Below, piece after piece: positions 17,545 to 26,759 of a DNA stretch of 64,000 bases. Both the position numbers and the translations under genes were made by a program. Where the stretch lies: contig CADEFM010000003.1 of NCBI GenBank assembly GCA_902826605.1, positions 62,001-126,000 of the forward strand, given 5' to 3'. The stretch's first letter is position 1, and the number at the start of each line of letters is the position of its first letter. Source of the stretch: an uncultured Acidobacteriota bacterium. GTDB taxonomy: Bacteria > Acidobacteriota > Terriglobia > Bryobacterales > Bryobacteraceae. The notes under the pieces are model-generated. The model was not told the DNA's origin, ran no database searches, and saw only the letters and a list, made by a program, of their open reading frames with translations.

Positions 17545-18942
17545 CGCCCCGCAGGCCACCTTCATCACATTTCTTTTCCACCGGGTTTTGTCCGTTCCTC
17601 GCACGATTCGGCCTATGAACCCCAAGTCCGTCGCGGCGTTGTGTCGGTTCGCGCGAACATCCTCCCGAGTGAATCGCGAGTAGAGGGTGAGAAAGGAGTC
17701 GAGGTCTGTTGGTCTAGCGAAACTGTAGGTCGCGTGGCCGGCCTTCGGGATCTCTGAGATCACGGCTTGCGGGAGCACAAACAGGAATTCATCCCGGAAG
17801 AGGAACCACGTAGAACTACGGGCTCGCAAGGACTGAAAGTGGAACGGGTCGTAGTCTGGTTCCCAAATGGCGAGTTCAGGTCCAACGTCTCTGATGCCAA
17901 GGTGATCTAACCACTGCTGAACCACGACATATTCGGTCGGCTGGCTTCGTAGTTCGGAACGGATCCGATCCAGGACGTCTATGTTCTCGCTGACCAATCG
18001 CTGGATTTCGGCTGCCCGTACAATGTCGGTTTTGATCCCTTCGGGAAGGACAACCTGCGTGCGTGAGGGCAGTGCCACGAGTCGAACGTCGCCATCGGGG
18101 GAGCTCGTTCGCACGAATGTGGCTTCTATCGTGAGCCTACTCTGAAGCCAATGCTTCGAATGGTTCCATGTGAGATCCCAGGAGATGCCCGGCAACTGCG
18201 TTCGGTCGAGCCAGACCTCGCATTTGTGCCGTGGATCGCGACAGATCACTCGATCCTCCAAGAATTCACAGGTCCGCAGGAGAATGGAGATGTTACGCTT
18301 TTCCGTTTCTGGCCGATAGCTCAGGATTCTCTTGGCAAAGAAGGCTCTTTCGTCGCCAGAGAAATTGCCTTCGACAAGGATTTCGGCTGGCCCAGCGTAC
18401 GGGATTTGGAGCGGGGTATCGTCCCCGGAAAGCATCGAGTCGTAGCATTGCCGGAGGCTGGGATTCATGAGAATGTTGAAGGAACGTTCTGCTCGGAGGC
18501 ATTCGCCGGCGTCCGTATTCGGGGCCGTCAGTTCGATGTGTCGAAGCCTCCAGGCGGTCCGGAGTTCGGCGAAGGTCGCTCCTTGGCGCGCTCCGAGGGA
18601 TTGGTAGAGCGTCCTAGGCTCAGTCGCGTAAAAGTACGCCTTTACGCATTCTTCGACTAAAAAGAGCGGCGTTCGAGCCGCCCGGATTACATGCCCGCCA
18701 CTTCTAGTCGCCGTCGGAGCGAACCACCCTGAGACCTGAGCATAAAGAAAGAGAATGCGTCGGCCGTCCCTGTTCAGGCGTTCGATGGACGCGAAGCCGC
18801 CGTGCTCTGTCTGCAGGGCCAGACGGTCACCAGGCATGAGGAACTGAGTAAGTAGAGCCGGGACGGTTCGTGTGGAACCGTTTTCGAGTGTGCAGGTATT
18901 GGAGGGCTGATCAAGTTGGCAGACCCGTGGCCGCTCTTCCAC
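17530..18942 (-). CDS. Large protein with J-like domain lacking HPD
   Basis: 470 residues. Residues ~111-171 ('TLYQSLGARQGATFAELRTA' onward to 'SLRQCYDSML') follow the helix I-IV pattern of a J domain, but the HPD tripeptide between helices II and III is missing; that stretch reads 'LRHIELTAPNTDAG'. Canonical Hsp70 stimulation is therefore unlikely. The rest is a globular, unassigned region (residues 180-470). It is convergent with the PRTRC ThiF gene, overlapping it by 15 nt. In my experience large J-like proteins accompany PRTRC-type cassettes, so a link to the system is plausible but not shown. Confidence 0.65.
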   Translation of the reverse strand: MEERPRVCQLDQPSNTCTLENGSTRTVPALLTQFLMPGDRLALQTEHGGFASIERLNRDGRRILFLYAQVSGWFAPTATRSGGHVIRAARTPLFLVEECVKAYFYATEPRTLYQSLGARQGATFAELRTAWRLRHIELTAPNTDAGECLRAERSFNILMNPSLRQCYDSMLSGDDTPLQIPYAGPAEILVEGNFSGDERAFFAKRILSYRPETEKRNISILLRTCEFLEDRVICRDPRHKCEVWLDRTQLPGISWDLTWNHSKHWLQSRLTIEATFVRTSSPDGDVRLVALPSRTQVVLPEGIKTDIVRAAEIQRLVSENIDVLDRIRSELRSQPTEYVVVQQWLDHLGIRDVGPELAIWEPDYDPFHFQSLRARSSTWFLFRDEFLFVLPQAVISEIPKAGHATYSFARPTDLDSFLTLYSRFTREDVRANRHNAATDLGFIGRIVRGTDKTRWKRNVMKVACGASTSS

Positions 18943-19297
18943 AGACTTAGAATAGGTTCAAACTCTGGCTAAGCATAGGGAGTTGAGCGCATGGTCCTTC
19001 CAGACCAACAGACCCAGCCTCCCGAAGCCCAAAATGATGCGGATCCCAATCACGATGAACGGCGCTCAATCGTCGAGGTCTGGGCGGAATTTCATCTCAA
19101 CGGAATATGAGAGTACCCTGATCGTCATCTGTTGGTTCGTTGATGGGTGTCCATTCAGTCACGGTGTCGATGGCCAATCCGTGACACGGTTGCTGAGACT
19201 CCCCATCAGTAGCACCCTCTCCAAATCCCAATAAATATTGATCTGCGCCGCACCTGTGTGCCACCTGTGTGCCCGTTTCCGGGCAGGAGGTGTTTTT
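18943..19297. other. Intergenic region before the integrase
   Basis: About 355 bases with no convincing gene; a plus-strand open frame at 18983-19234 has no coding character. It holds the tandem repeat at 19251-19272 and the GCAGGAGG ribosome site (19283-19290) of the integrase. Confidence 0.5.
19251..19272 (+). repeat. Tandem 11-bp repeat, possible integrase arm sites
   Basis: CACCTGTGTGC occurs twice head to tail (19251-19261, 19262-19272), so TGTGTGC recurs with an 11-nt period, directly upstream of the integrase. A similar 11-nt doublet of the complementary GCACACA lies at 37665-37682. Short direct repeats next to a tyrosine integrase often are arm-type or excisionase sites; the assignment is inferred. 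Confidence 0.4.
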
Positions 19298-20480
19298 ATG
19301 GCCCGGAAAGCAGGGCAACTCATTTCGCGCGGTTCGCGCACATGGCTCGTTCGCATTTCGCTCGGCCGCGATCCGGAAACGGGAATCCGCAAGTACCACA
19401 ACAAGACCATTCGAGGCTCATTCCGCGAAGCGCAAACCTACCTGAGCGGGAAGCTGCAAGAACGAGAGATCGGGCGTCTCCCCCGTGCGGCGGCGATTAG
19501 TCTCAATCAATACCTGGACCAGTGGCTCATAACGGTAGCGAAGCCGAGGCTGCGGCCGAAGAGCTACACCGATTACGAAGCGCTGTTGCGGCTTCATATA
19601 CGCCCGGTCCTCGGAACAAGGCCGCTTGGCGCGATCGTCCAGTTCGACATCCAGAGCATCTATGCTCGAATGTTTGAACGTGGGTTGTCCGCGCGAACCA
19701 TCGAATACACCAACGCGGTGCTCCAGTCCGCCTTTCGACAGGCTGTTCGGTGGAAAATGCTGGTCGACGATCCCTGCGTTGGTGTGGACCTGCCACGGAT
19801 GAAACGGCGGGAGATGGAGGCTCTAAGCGTGGAGGAGTGCAGGCGGTTTCTTCTGGCTGCAAGAGAAACGGAATGGTTCGCGTTGTACGCGCTGGCGCTG
19901 ACCACAGGAATGAGGCCGAGCGAATATCTGGCACTCAAGTGGGGCGACCTCGATTGGCAGCGCGGCGCGGCGAGTGTATGCCGGACAGTCCAGCATTCGA
20001 AGGGCTGGCTGGCTGTTTGACGACACAAAGCGGAAACGTAGCCGCCGGGTTGTCAAGCTCCAGGATTTCGTGGTGAAAGCTTTGACGAGTCTTCGGAATA
20101 CGCAATCCCTCGCGTCTGACACTGGATTCCAGGTGGAGCACGACTTGATCTTTCGTTCCGGCACAGGATCGCCTTTACGACAAAGGAATGTGAAGCACGA
20201 ATTCCGAAGGCTTCTAGAAGTAGCTGGCATACGGCCGATCCGGCTTTACGATCTGCGCCACACCGCAGCGACGTTGGCCGTGGCAGCCGGCGTCTCGGTG
20301 AAAGTCATCTCTGACCAACTGGGGCACGCCAGCATTTCGTTCACGCTGGAGCGCTACTCCCACGTACTCCCGAGTATCCAGGACGAGGCGGCTGCCAAAG
20401 TCGAGCGCATGCTGATGGGATCGTCACCTGACGCGTCAACCCACATCCGCCGTGTGCCGACTGAGCATCCGGCGCCCTGA
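19298..20480 (+). pseudogene. Tyrosine integrase, frameshifted
   Basis: The first part (19298-20020, 240 residues) carries the SAM-like core-binding domain and the first catalytic Arg in 'TTGMRPSEYLALKWGDL', then stops at a TGA. The second part, from about 20015 in another frame, continues seamlessly with 'LFDDTKRKRSRRVV' and contains 'LYDLRHTAATLA' (H-x-x-R) and 'LGHASISFTLERYSHV' (His, then the nucleophile Tyr). Removing one of three GGCT units at 20003-20014 restores one frame of about 393 residues. ATG 19298 follows GGAGG. This is the integrase of the defence island; it is inactive as read unless slippage restores it. Confidence 0.9.
20003..20014 (+). repeat. GGCT x3 tract causing the frameshift
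   Basis: Three tandem GGCT units (20003-20006, 20007-20010, 20011-20014). With two units the integrase reads 'KGWLFDDT' in frame; with three it stops six codons later. The 4-bp unit cannot be divided by three, so slipped-strand change switches the gene on or off. A sequencing or assembly artefact is also possible. Confidence 0.75.
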
Positions 20481-20715
20481 TTGGCGTTGGTGGTGAAAGA
20501 GGGGAAACGTCGAAGATGCATTCGGTGCGCCTGAGGTCCAATACGAGGCAATCAGATGCGGCTTCCTCTTACGGAGAGCTACGCCCAAGGGACCGGAAGT
20601 GCCAAGGGCTCCATCCTTTTCGACGAATTCTAACAATTGCAACAATCTGGGGAATCTGCTCTTCGCTCGATAGTCAATCCAAGACGCTTCAAGAGATAGG
20701 GTTCGGGCACATTTG

Positions 20716-21552
20716 TCACAGCCCGGCCCAGAAACCGAACAACCTATCAAACGCCTCCCGGTATCCGATGTCGATGCCGCATTCTTCCGCAAGAACCTTA
20801 AAAGGTCGATCCCACTCTGCTGGCGGGGGAACCAGCTCTGTTGGAAGCGCATGCGTATTGCGTCGCTCGAATGCTCGCCGCAGAGCTTCGGCACAAAGGG
20901 AGGCATCGAGAGAGCCGGACGCGATGAGCAGGTGCATGTCAATCAGGTCACGAACCCGGCTGTTGGGACTGGGCCGAGGCATCGTGTAAGCATGAATCTT
21001 CTCCGCGAACTGTTGCTCGCGGGCGATCATGACAATGGACGGCGAAGAAATCTCGGCGAACGCGAGCCAGTCGCGAGTGGTCAAAGTCTCGAAAGGTTCG
21101 AGGATCAGGTCGCCAATCCCGACATCGACATGGAACTTTACGAAAGTCCGACCGTCGATCCGAACCTCCACGGGGTATCGCGCCCCACCGAAAGGTGCCG
21201 CATCCAGGTCCATCATGGCCTTGCCGACGCGGAACGAAAAGAAGTCGCCGATTTCTTTTTCTCCGGCCTGTTGCAGGTGATCGAGGGCTGCCTCTGCATT
21301 ACCCGCGCGAAGGGTAAAGTCGAGGTCACGCGTCGATCTTGCCGCAATGAATCGAAGCTCCATCGCGTAGCCACCTTTAAGAATCCAGTCTCCGCCAGGT
21401 TCACTGACGAGTCGAGCGAGGAAGCGGTCAAAAGCAACTTGTCGGCATAGGCGTTGAAAGTCCGTTCCCTCCTTGCGTGAAATTGTCTTCAGTCGCTCTT
21501 CAAGAGCTTGCCGGAAGGCCCCAGACGAAGTGTACGTTCGGCTTCCAGCCAT
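20716..21552 (-). CDS. abiEii: AbiEii-type nucleotidyltransferase toxin
   Basis: 278 residues. 'WILKGGYAMELRF' followed by 'RSTRDLDFTL' holds the G-x-[ST]-like and D-x-D motifs of the AbiEii/AbiGii family, and 'REQQFAEKIHAYT' is a second conserved block. The established member adds nucleotides (GTP-binding family) to block growth, as the toxin of the AbiE type IV toxin-antitoxin and abortive infection system. Its ATG shares one base with the stop of the antitoxin gene, so the two are translated together. Confidence 0.88.
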   Translation of the reverse strand: MAGSRTYTSSGAFRQALEERLKTISRKEGTDFQRLCRQVAFDRFLARLVSEPGGDWILKGGYAMELRFIAARSTRDLDFTLRAGNAEAALDHLQQAGEKEIGDFFSFRVGKAMMDLDAAPFGGARYPVEVRIDGRTFVKFHVDVGIGDLILEPFETLTTRDWLAFAEISSPSIVMIAREQQFAEKIHAYTMPRPSPNSRVRDLIDMHLLIASGSLDASLCAEALRRAFERRNTHALPTELVPPPAEWDRPFKVLAEECGIDIGYREAFDRLFGFWAGL

Positions 21553-22172
21553 CAGCGTTTACCCCCCTTAGCCTGGAGGAGCCGCAGGATATCTCGCTGA
21601 GCCGAGTCCGTCCTTGCGACCGCGATCTCCGCGCGTGTGATTTTTCCGGACCGGGTAGCTTCTGCAAAGGCGAGTTGCAGATCCTGCAGAGGAACCGCGT
21701 CAGAGGCCGCCACATCGATCAGTGTTCGGAGTGCCCTAGTCGCGGGTACGCCGTCGATTTGTTCGATGTCGGAAAGCGTCAGGTCGGAGATATGGAGGAC
21801 GATGGATTTTGGGATCGCGGCGCTGCGTCGGAATGTTTTGGGCACAGTCATGTGAAGCCGCGACGGCATAACGTCGGTTAGCTCATGCAGAGACAGTGCG
21901 GTTTGGTGACTGTAAACACCCTGAGGCTGCTCCTGGCGATTCCGAGACCAAAGCCACCAAAGAATCAGGTCTGGACGTGCTGGAAGCGGTTGCGTAGAAA
22001 GCCGAAAGATCCCCCGCCGCTCCCGCACCCAATTGCCGGCGTGAACGTGGTAGTTCCGTTTCGGGGCGGTATAGCCGATCGCAGCAGCTTGTTTCGAAGT
22101 GAAGTAGCCGCCCTGCGATGCAGCCAGCGTGGTCAGCGCCCGTTCACTCGCAACGTAGGATCTGCTCTGCAT
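21552..22172 (-). CDS. abiEi: AbiEi-type antitoxin/repressor
   Basis: 206 residues. An N-terminal winged-helix half ('YFTSKQAAAIGYTAPKRNYH') is followed by an AbiEi_4-like C-terminal part ('YSHQTALSLHEL'). The family represses its own promoter and counters the AbiEii toxin without direct binding. The start codon lies inside a 10-bp inverted repeat (22171-22199). Function as antitoxin is inferred from the pair and its arrangement. Confidence 0.85.
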   Translation of the reverse strand: MQSRSYVASERALTTLAASQGGYFTSKQAAAIGYTAPKRNYHVHAGNWVRERRGIFRLSTQPLPARPDLILWWLWSRNRQEQPQGVYSHQTALSLHELTDVMPSRLHMTVPKTFRRSAAIPKSIVLHISDLTLSDIEQIDGVPATRALRTLIDVAASDAVPLQDLQLAFAEATRSGKITRAEIAVARTDSAQRDILRLLQAKGGKR

Positions 22173-22199
22173 AATAGTTCAACTATCTAGAACTATTAT
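22171..22199 (-). promoter_or_regulatory. AbiEi operator: 10-bp inverted repeat
   Basis: ATAATAGTTC (22171-22180) and GAACTATTAT (22190-22199) are perfect complements around a 9-bp spacer. The abiEi ATG (22170-22172) begins inside the left arm. AbiEi proteins are known to bind inverted repeats in their promoter, so this is a likely operator. Its placement over the start codon would mean a short or absent leader on the mRNA. Confidence 0.65.
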
Positions 22200-22200
22200 G

Positions 22201-22560
22201 TGAGGTACGGGCCGATCGTGCAACCAGCATAAATAGCCGGAGTCACTACACAATCCAATTCCGCACATTCCGCAGATCTTTGCCGACACAGCTTCGGTTT
22301 TAAAGTCTGACAGACTCGGTTTGCGAATCCTCTATCCTTTAGAACAACCTCCAGATGTCTAAGCACAACTGCGTGGTACCCTCTCCTTCTGGCAATAACC
22401 AGCGAATTTGGTTACGGCAGGAGTAGAATAAAACATCCCGTTTCATTAGGAAGAAGATGTCCTTGGTTCACAAAGGTAGGGCTGCTTCGGCGGAGCCCGT
22501 CAGCCGACACTCGCGAAAGGTGACGGACCTTCCGATGCTGGCCTGAGTCGCCCCTGCAAA
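22201..22560. other. Intergenic region before the ABC-3C operon
   Basis: About 360 bases with no gene. A perfect 13-bp palindrome AGTCTG-A-CAGACT lies at 22304-22316 and could be an operator or a small hairpin. I see no convincing sigma-70 promoter for the downstream ATG at 22561, which also lacks a clear ribosome site. Confidence 0.5.
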
Positions 22561-23745
22561 ATGCCGAAAAGATCTCACTCCGCGCCGGGTCCAAGTGCTG
22601 GTTACGGGTACCAGATCGAGCGAGCGCTCTACTGGCTCGCGCGTACCCCTGCGGGCGCGTCGGTAGGTATCGAAACCGACGATGACGTCGCGATCAGAAA
22701 TGGCACGGCCTCTCTCTTGGAGCAGGACAAGCACTCCATCGCTAACGGGGCAGAACCCTTCGGGGACCGCTCCAAAGATCTCTGGAGCACCCTGAACATC
22801 TGGCTTGACGCGATCGAGGAAAGCCGCGTCGAACCAGAGACCACGCGGTTCCTGATGGTCACGAATAAAGAACTACCCGAGGGTCTCGCGAAAGCGATCA
22901 GCGCCGCCACAACAGCGGACGCCGCCGGGGAGTGCATCACGGGACTGGAACGCGCCGCAGAAGATCCTCCGGACAAGATAGCGACGCTCGTTGGCCGAGT
23001 CTTGCGGTCAGAGTCCCGCGACACGCTCATCAAAATCATCCAGAACACCGAGCTCGTCGACGCAACATCGGGAGCTGCCGGTCCTCAAGTCAAGACCGAC
23101 ACCATCGCGAGCCTCCCCCTCCCGAGTTGGGCAGTCCCGACCGCCGAATCGATCCTGCACGAATTAGCGGGCTGGGTCCACGCAAACGCTCTCGCGGCAT
23201 GGAGAGAGAACAATCCGGCATGGATCGCACGGGACCACTTCATCAATCACCTCCACGCCGTCTTAGCCAATCGCAAAAGGAATATCGTCCGGGAACGGGC
23301 GGAGTACCTCATTCCCGTCTCCGCCGACGCAATTGGCGGAGAAAAGGGACGACAGTTCGTGAAGCAACTCTTCCTCGTCACCGAAGACTCCGTGCTCGTC
23401 GACTCGGCGATCCGCGATTTCATCCGTTGCAACATCGAGAAACTGCGCCTCTCCAAGGAAGGAAATATCACCGACGAGGACTGGCGAGCGTTTCAAACCG
23501 CATTGTCGTCGCGCTGGGAGAAGATCCGCGCACGCATCATCCGCCTCAAAAAGCACCATCCCCTCGGTGACGTCGGCTTCGAAATCCTCATGGAAACGAC
23601 CGAGAACCACCGGGAGCGACTGGCGGGGTCAGAGACCGACGAGGTCTACCTCACCTCAGGAACGTACCATCGCCTCGCGGACTTGCTGGAACTGGGCTGG
23701 CATCCCGAATACGCAACGCTCATCAAAGAGGAAGAAGAAGCATGA
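22561..23745 (+). CDS. ABC-3C system nuclease component (DUF4297-like)
   Basis: 394 residues. The N-terminus 'SAGYGYQIERALYWLA' and 'IETDDDVAI' followed by 'LLEQDKHS' match the DUF4297-type restriction-endonuclease fold: acidic residue D42 and the QxK pair Q55/K57. The C-terminal ~200 residues match the conserved C-terminal region that links effectors to the ABC three-component system. It overlaps the next gene by 4 nt (ATGA). The role is likely nucleic-acid cleavage on activation by the ABC ATPase, inferred from family descriptions; the trigger is unknown. Confidence 0.75.
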   Translation: MPKRSHSAPGPSAGYGYQIERALYWLARTPAGASVGIETDDDVAIRNGTASLLEQDKHSIANGAEPFGDRSKDLWSTLNIWLDAIEESRVEPETTRFLMVTNKELPEGLAKAISAATTADAAGECITGLERAAEDPPDKIATLVGRVLRSESRDTLIKIIQNTELVDATSGAAGPQVKTDTIASLPLPSWAVPTAESILHELAGWVHANALAAWRENNPAWIARDHFINHLHAVLANRKRNIVRERAEYLIPVSADAIGGEKGRQFVKQLFLVTEDSVLVDSAIRDFIRCNIEKLRLSKEGNITDEDWRAFQTALSSRWEKIRARIIRLKKHHPLGDVGFEILMETTENHRERLAGSETDEVYLTSGTYHRLADLLELGWHPEYATLIKEEEEA

Positions 23746-24227
23746 TCGACGTCCTCTTTGAACAGCGCATCATCCAGAACACCGGCCTTGCCGCCGAGGC
23801 CATCTGGCAGACAGTGCACGAGGCGTACGAACTCCGCGGACGCAGGGACGGCGTGCCCTTCCCCTTGGTTTTCCTTGTTCTTCCCTTAGCGTTCCATGAG
23901 CACACAGCCGCGTCGCTGGCATCCAAGACCCAGCCAGGGGCGTTATACAAGGCGCTCGCAGCGGATAGAGAGATCACCGTGGATCTCCAGCGGCGCATGG
24001 AAGGGTTATCCGACCGCACGTTTCAGGCGTTGTCGATAGCCTTCCAAACGGGACTGCTGGCGTTCGACGCCAAGGAACGACAACTCGTACCCGTACGAAA
24101 GAGCGCTCCCGTCACGCACGTAACCGATGAGGTGAAAGTCATCATGTCGGCCGCGAAACGAGTAGGACAGGCGTTCGGAGAAATGAGCACCGTGCAGATC
24201 ATCACCGCGTTGAATGTGAGGTTCTAA
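23742..24227 (+). CDS. ABC-3C middle component
   Basis: 161 residues. 'RDGVPFPLVFLVLPLAFHEH', followed by repeated short helices, is the pattern of the ABC three-component middle protein (DUF6521-type). It is predicted to bridge effector and ATPase. It overlaps the nuclease gene by 4 nt and lies 1 nt before the ATPase gene, so the three are one operon. Confidence 0.75.
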   Translation: MIDVLFEQRIIQNTGLAAEAIWQTVHEAYELRGRRDGVPFPLVFLVLPLAFHEHTAASLASKTQPGALYKALAADREITVDLQRRMEGLSDRTFQALSIAFQTGLLAFDAKERQLVPVRKSAPVTHVTDEVKVIMSAAKRVGQAFGEMSTVQIITALNVRF

Positions 24228-24228
24228 G

Positions 24229-26229
24229 ATGCAACTGACCATTCTCAAGATCATCTTATGGCCGAAGAACACCGATCTGCGCCCGCGCATCGTTCCCTTC
24301 GAGCCCGGCAAGATCAACGTCATCAGCGGCGAGAGCGGGTCAGGCAAATCCACGCTCACCTGGATCGTGGACTACTGCCTAGGCAGTGACAAATGCTCCA
24401 TCCCGGTCGGCCTCATTCGGGACCTCACCGGGTGGTTCGGCTTGCATTTGAAACTCGCAAACACCGAAATGATCGTCGCGCGCCGAAATCCCGAAGATCA
24501 ACAGTCCACTACCGACTTGTATTGGAACGAAGGGCTCAAGCTTGAAGTCCCCGCCATCGTCCAGAAGAACGCGCGCGTCGACGACCTCAAGAATCGCTTC
24601 AACCAGATCGCGAACTTACCATCACTCGATTTCTCCACCGACGAATCCGTAGGCTACGGCGGGCGACCCAGCAGCCGCGACATGGCCGCATTCAACTTTC
24701 AACCGCAGCACATAGTCGCCAACCCCTACACGTTCTTCTTCAAAGCCGACACGACCGAGCACCGCGAAAAGCTCAGGATAATCTTTCCCCTCGTGCTCGG
24801 CTCTATCGATGCGACAACACTAGCAAAGCAACGCGAACTCAAGGACACCGAACGGGAGTATGACAAGCTCCGCAGGGAGCTCGAAGCCAGAACAACAGCC
24901 GCGCGCGCATGGGAAGCAGAGGTCGAAAGCTACTACCTTCAGGCGAAAGGATTAGGGCTGCTTGCAGATTCTCCCTCGCCAGGCGCGGACTGGGGATTAG
25001 ACAAGTACCTCTTGGAGCTCCGACGCGTACCCGACTCAGTCCGAAAGATGGATTTGCCTGACGTACAAGAAGGGACCAATGAAGCCGCCACAGGAGAGTT
25101 CCTCCGGGTTGCCGCCGAGGAAGATCAACTCGCTCAAGACACCGGCTCGCTCAAACGTCGACTCGATAAAATCGAGCAGCTCTCCGCATCGCTGAATGAC
25201 TACGGAACGAGCTTCACCAGCCAGGAAGACCGGTTAGAAGGCGTGGGTTGGATGGAAGAGAAACTGCGCAACAACCACGAGTGTCCGGTCTGCACAGCAG
25301 TTCATACGAACGGCAATACCCGACTCACTGAACTCCAGTCCCTCGCCCGAGAGATGAAAACTCTTGCGGTCTCCGTACGTCAGGCCCCCGCAAAGCTGGA
25401 CCAAGAACAAGCAAACATTCGTCAAGAACTCCGCGACAAAGAAACCCTCCTGTCCCGAGCCCGACAGAAACGTAAGTTCCTAGAGGAGCGCACCGCAACA
25501 TTCGCCGCACAACGACAACGCGTCCGGCAGATCTACTTGTTCGTCGGAAGAGTCGAACAGGCGCTGGAGAACGTCATGTCCAGCCGCAACGTCGATGACC
25601 TCCAAGACAAGGCAAAGGGCCTTGCGGAACGACTCGCCCGCCTCCGGAGAGAACTCGACGGGAAATCACGGCAAGACCGACTGAATGCCGCGATCGACAA
25701 AGTATCCGCACGCATCGCCGACTACGCCAAGAGACTACGGCTCGAACATGCAACCGAGAACGTACGGCTCAACACTCGCGAACTCACCCTCCAGTTCCGC
25801 CCACTCTCCGGTAGGACCGACTTTCTCTGGGAGGTAGGCAGCGGGCAAAACTGGGTCGGCTACCACGTCGCTGGCTTACTCGCTCTCCATGAGCATTTCA
25901 GCGGCCTGCCACAGAACCCCGTGCCGCGATTCCTGATGATCGACCAACCGAGCCAAGTCTACTTCCCGGAAGCGTGGCCAGCAATGGATCAGACGCCCAG
26001 CGGTCTCAAGCCATCCGAACGATCACCCGACATCGAAGGGGTGAGACGCATCTTTGCAGCACTCTCGGAGTTCATGAGCGTGCTCAAAGGACAGTTCCAA
26101 GTGATCGTCACCGAACATGCAGGGTCAATCACGTGGCAGGGAATCGAAAATGTCCACTTAGTCGCCAACTGGCGAGAAGGACATGACGACTTCCTCATTC
26201 CGGCCGAATGGCAGGAGAAGCGCTCATGA
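24229..26229 (+). CDS. DUF3732 ABC/SMC-like ATPase of ABC-3C
   Basis: 666 residues. Walker A is GESGSGKST (34-42). Two long coiled-coil arms flank a zinc-hook-like CPVC (C352, C355) at mid-protein. Late in the chain 'PRFLMIDQPSQ' (D572) replaces the usual Walker B Asp-Glu; the family uses this variant. This matches DUF3732, the RecN/SbcC-like ATPase of the ABC-3C anti-mobile-element systems. It likely senses or binds nucleic acid and relays it to the nuclease component. Confidence 0.85.
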   Translation: MQLTILKIILWPKNTDLRPRIVPFEPGKINVISGESGSGKSTLTWIVDYCLGSDKCSIPVGLIRDLTGWFGLHLKLANTEMIVARRNPEDQQSTTDLYWNEGLKLEVPAIVQKNARVDDLKNRFNQIANLPSLDFSTDESVGYGGRPSSRDMAAFNFQPQHIVANPYTFFFKADTTEHREKLRIIFPLVLGSIDATTLAKQRELKDTEREYDKLRRELEARTTAARAWEAEVESYYLQAKGLGLLADSPSPGADWGLDKYLLELRRVPDSVRKMDLPDVQEGTNEAATGEFLRVAAEEDQLAQDTGSLKRRLDKIEQLSASLNDYGTSFTSQEDRLEGVGWMEEKLRNNHECPVCTAVHTNGNTRLTELQSLAREMKTLAVSVRQAPAKLDQEQANIRQELRDKETLLSRARQKRKFLEERTATFAAQRQRVRQIYLFVGRVEQALENVMSSRNVDDLQDKAKGLAERLARLRRELDGKSRQDRLNAAIDKVSARIADYAKRLRLEHATENVRLNTRELTLQFRPLSGRTDFLWEVGSGQNWVGYHVAGLLALHEHFSGLPQNPVPRFLMIDQPSQVYFPEAWPAMDQTPSGLKPSERSPDIEGVRRIFAALSEFMSVLKGQFQVIVTEHAGSITWQGIENVHLVANWREGHDDFLIPAEWQEKRS

Positions 26230-26333
26230 GCAAAACACCTCTACTGCTGCTGGCACGACAAGTCTCACCATTTGAAGCAGTGAACACAATTGGTGGAGCC
26301 GCAAAATGTCTGCAAAATGGCAGCGTGTGCTGA
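26226..26333 (+). CDS. Small coupled ORF (35 aa), uncertain
   Basis: ATG at 26226 overlaps the ATPase stop by 4 nt (ATGA) and runs 35 codons to TGA at 26331-26333, with a Leu-rich start. The coupling is suggestive, but the ORF has no recognisable family and may be a decayed gene remnant. Confidence 0.3.
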   Translation: MSKTPLLLLARQVSPFEAVNTIGGAAKCLQNGSVC

Positions 26334-26539
26334 GTGTTCGCTTGGCGGCATATAGGAGAGCGTCCGCAGATAGAGGAGCAGGTGATTAGGGCTCAACGTC
26401 GTCCCCAATTGGCTTTCTTGTTTACCGATGGGCCAACTCAGTGACGATTCCAGGCCGCCTTCCTGCCCCGCACGACAGCGTACCGCGATTGCACTTCAGG
26501 GAAAGTGATGGTAGGATTGCGTCATTTCCTTTTATTCTC

Positions 26540-26750
26540 ATGAGTTTCCGCCGTGGCGTTCTCCGTATCTTGGTTGTCGCCATCATTATTTGGGAAGCAA
26601 TTTTTGCTGCTCATCTTGAGCATGGCGCACAGCGAAGGCGACACGAGCATCCTGGGCGGCTTGATGATCGGCGGGCCACTGCTTGCCTACGCGGTCGTAC
26701 GAGCAATGTTCTGGATCATTGAAGGATTCAAAGGATCACCGCTGGAGTAA
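26540..26750 (+). pseudogene. Small membrane protein, +1 frameshift in T5 run
   Basis: From the ATG at 26540 the frame reads 'MSFRRGVLRILVVAIIIWEA' and then loses coding sense; the +1 frame continues 'LLLILSMAHSEGDTSILGG' and a second membrane helix 'GPLLAYAVVRAMFWIIEGF' to TAA at 26750. Deleting one T from the T5 at 26601-26605 joins the two into a ~70-residue protein with two membrane helices. It is either a pseudogene, a phase-variable gene or a sequencing error. It lies directly before the DUF2569 gene. Confidence 0.7.
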
Positions 26751-26759
26751 GTGTTCTTT

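Noticed and set aside
18983..19234. 83-residue open frame before the integrase
   Set aside because: No ribosome site, no family, low-complexity reading.
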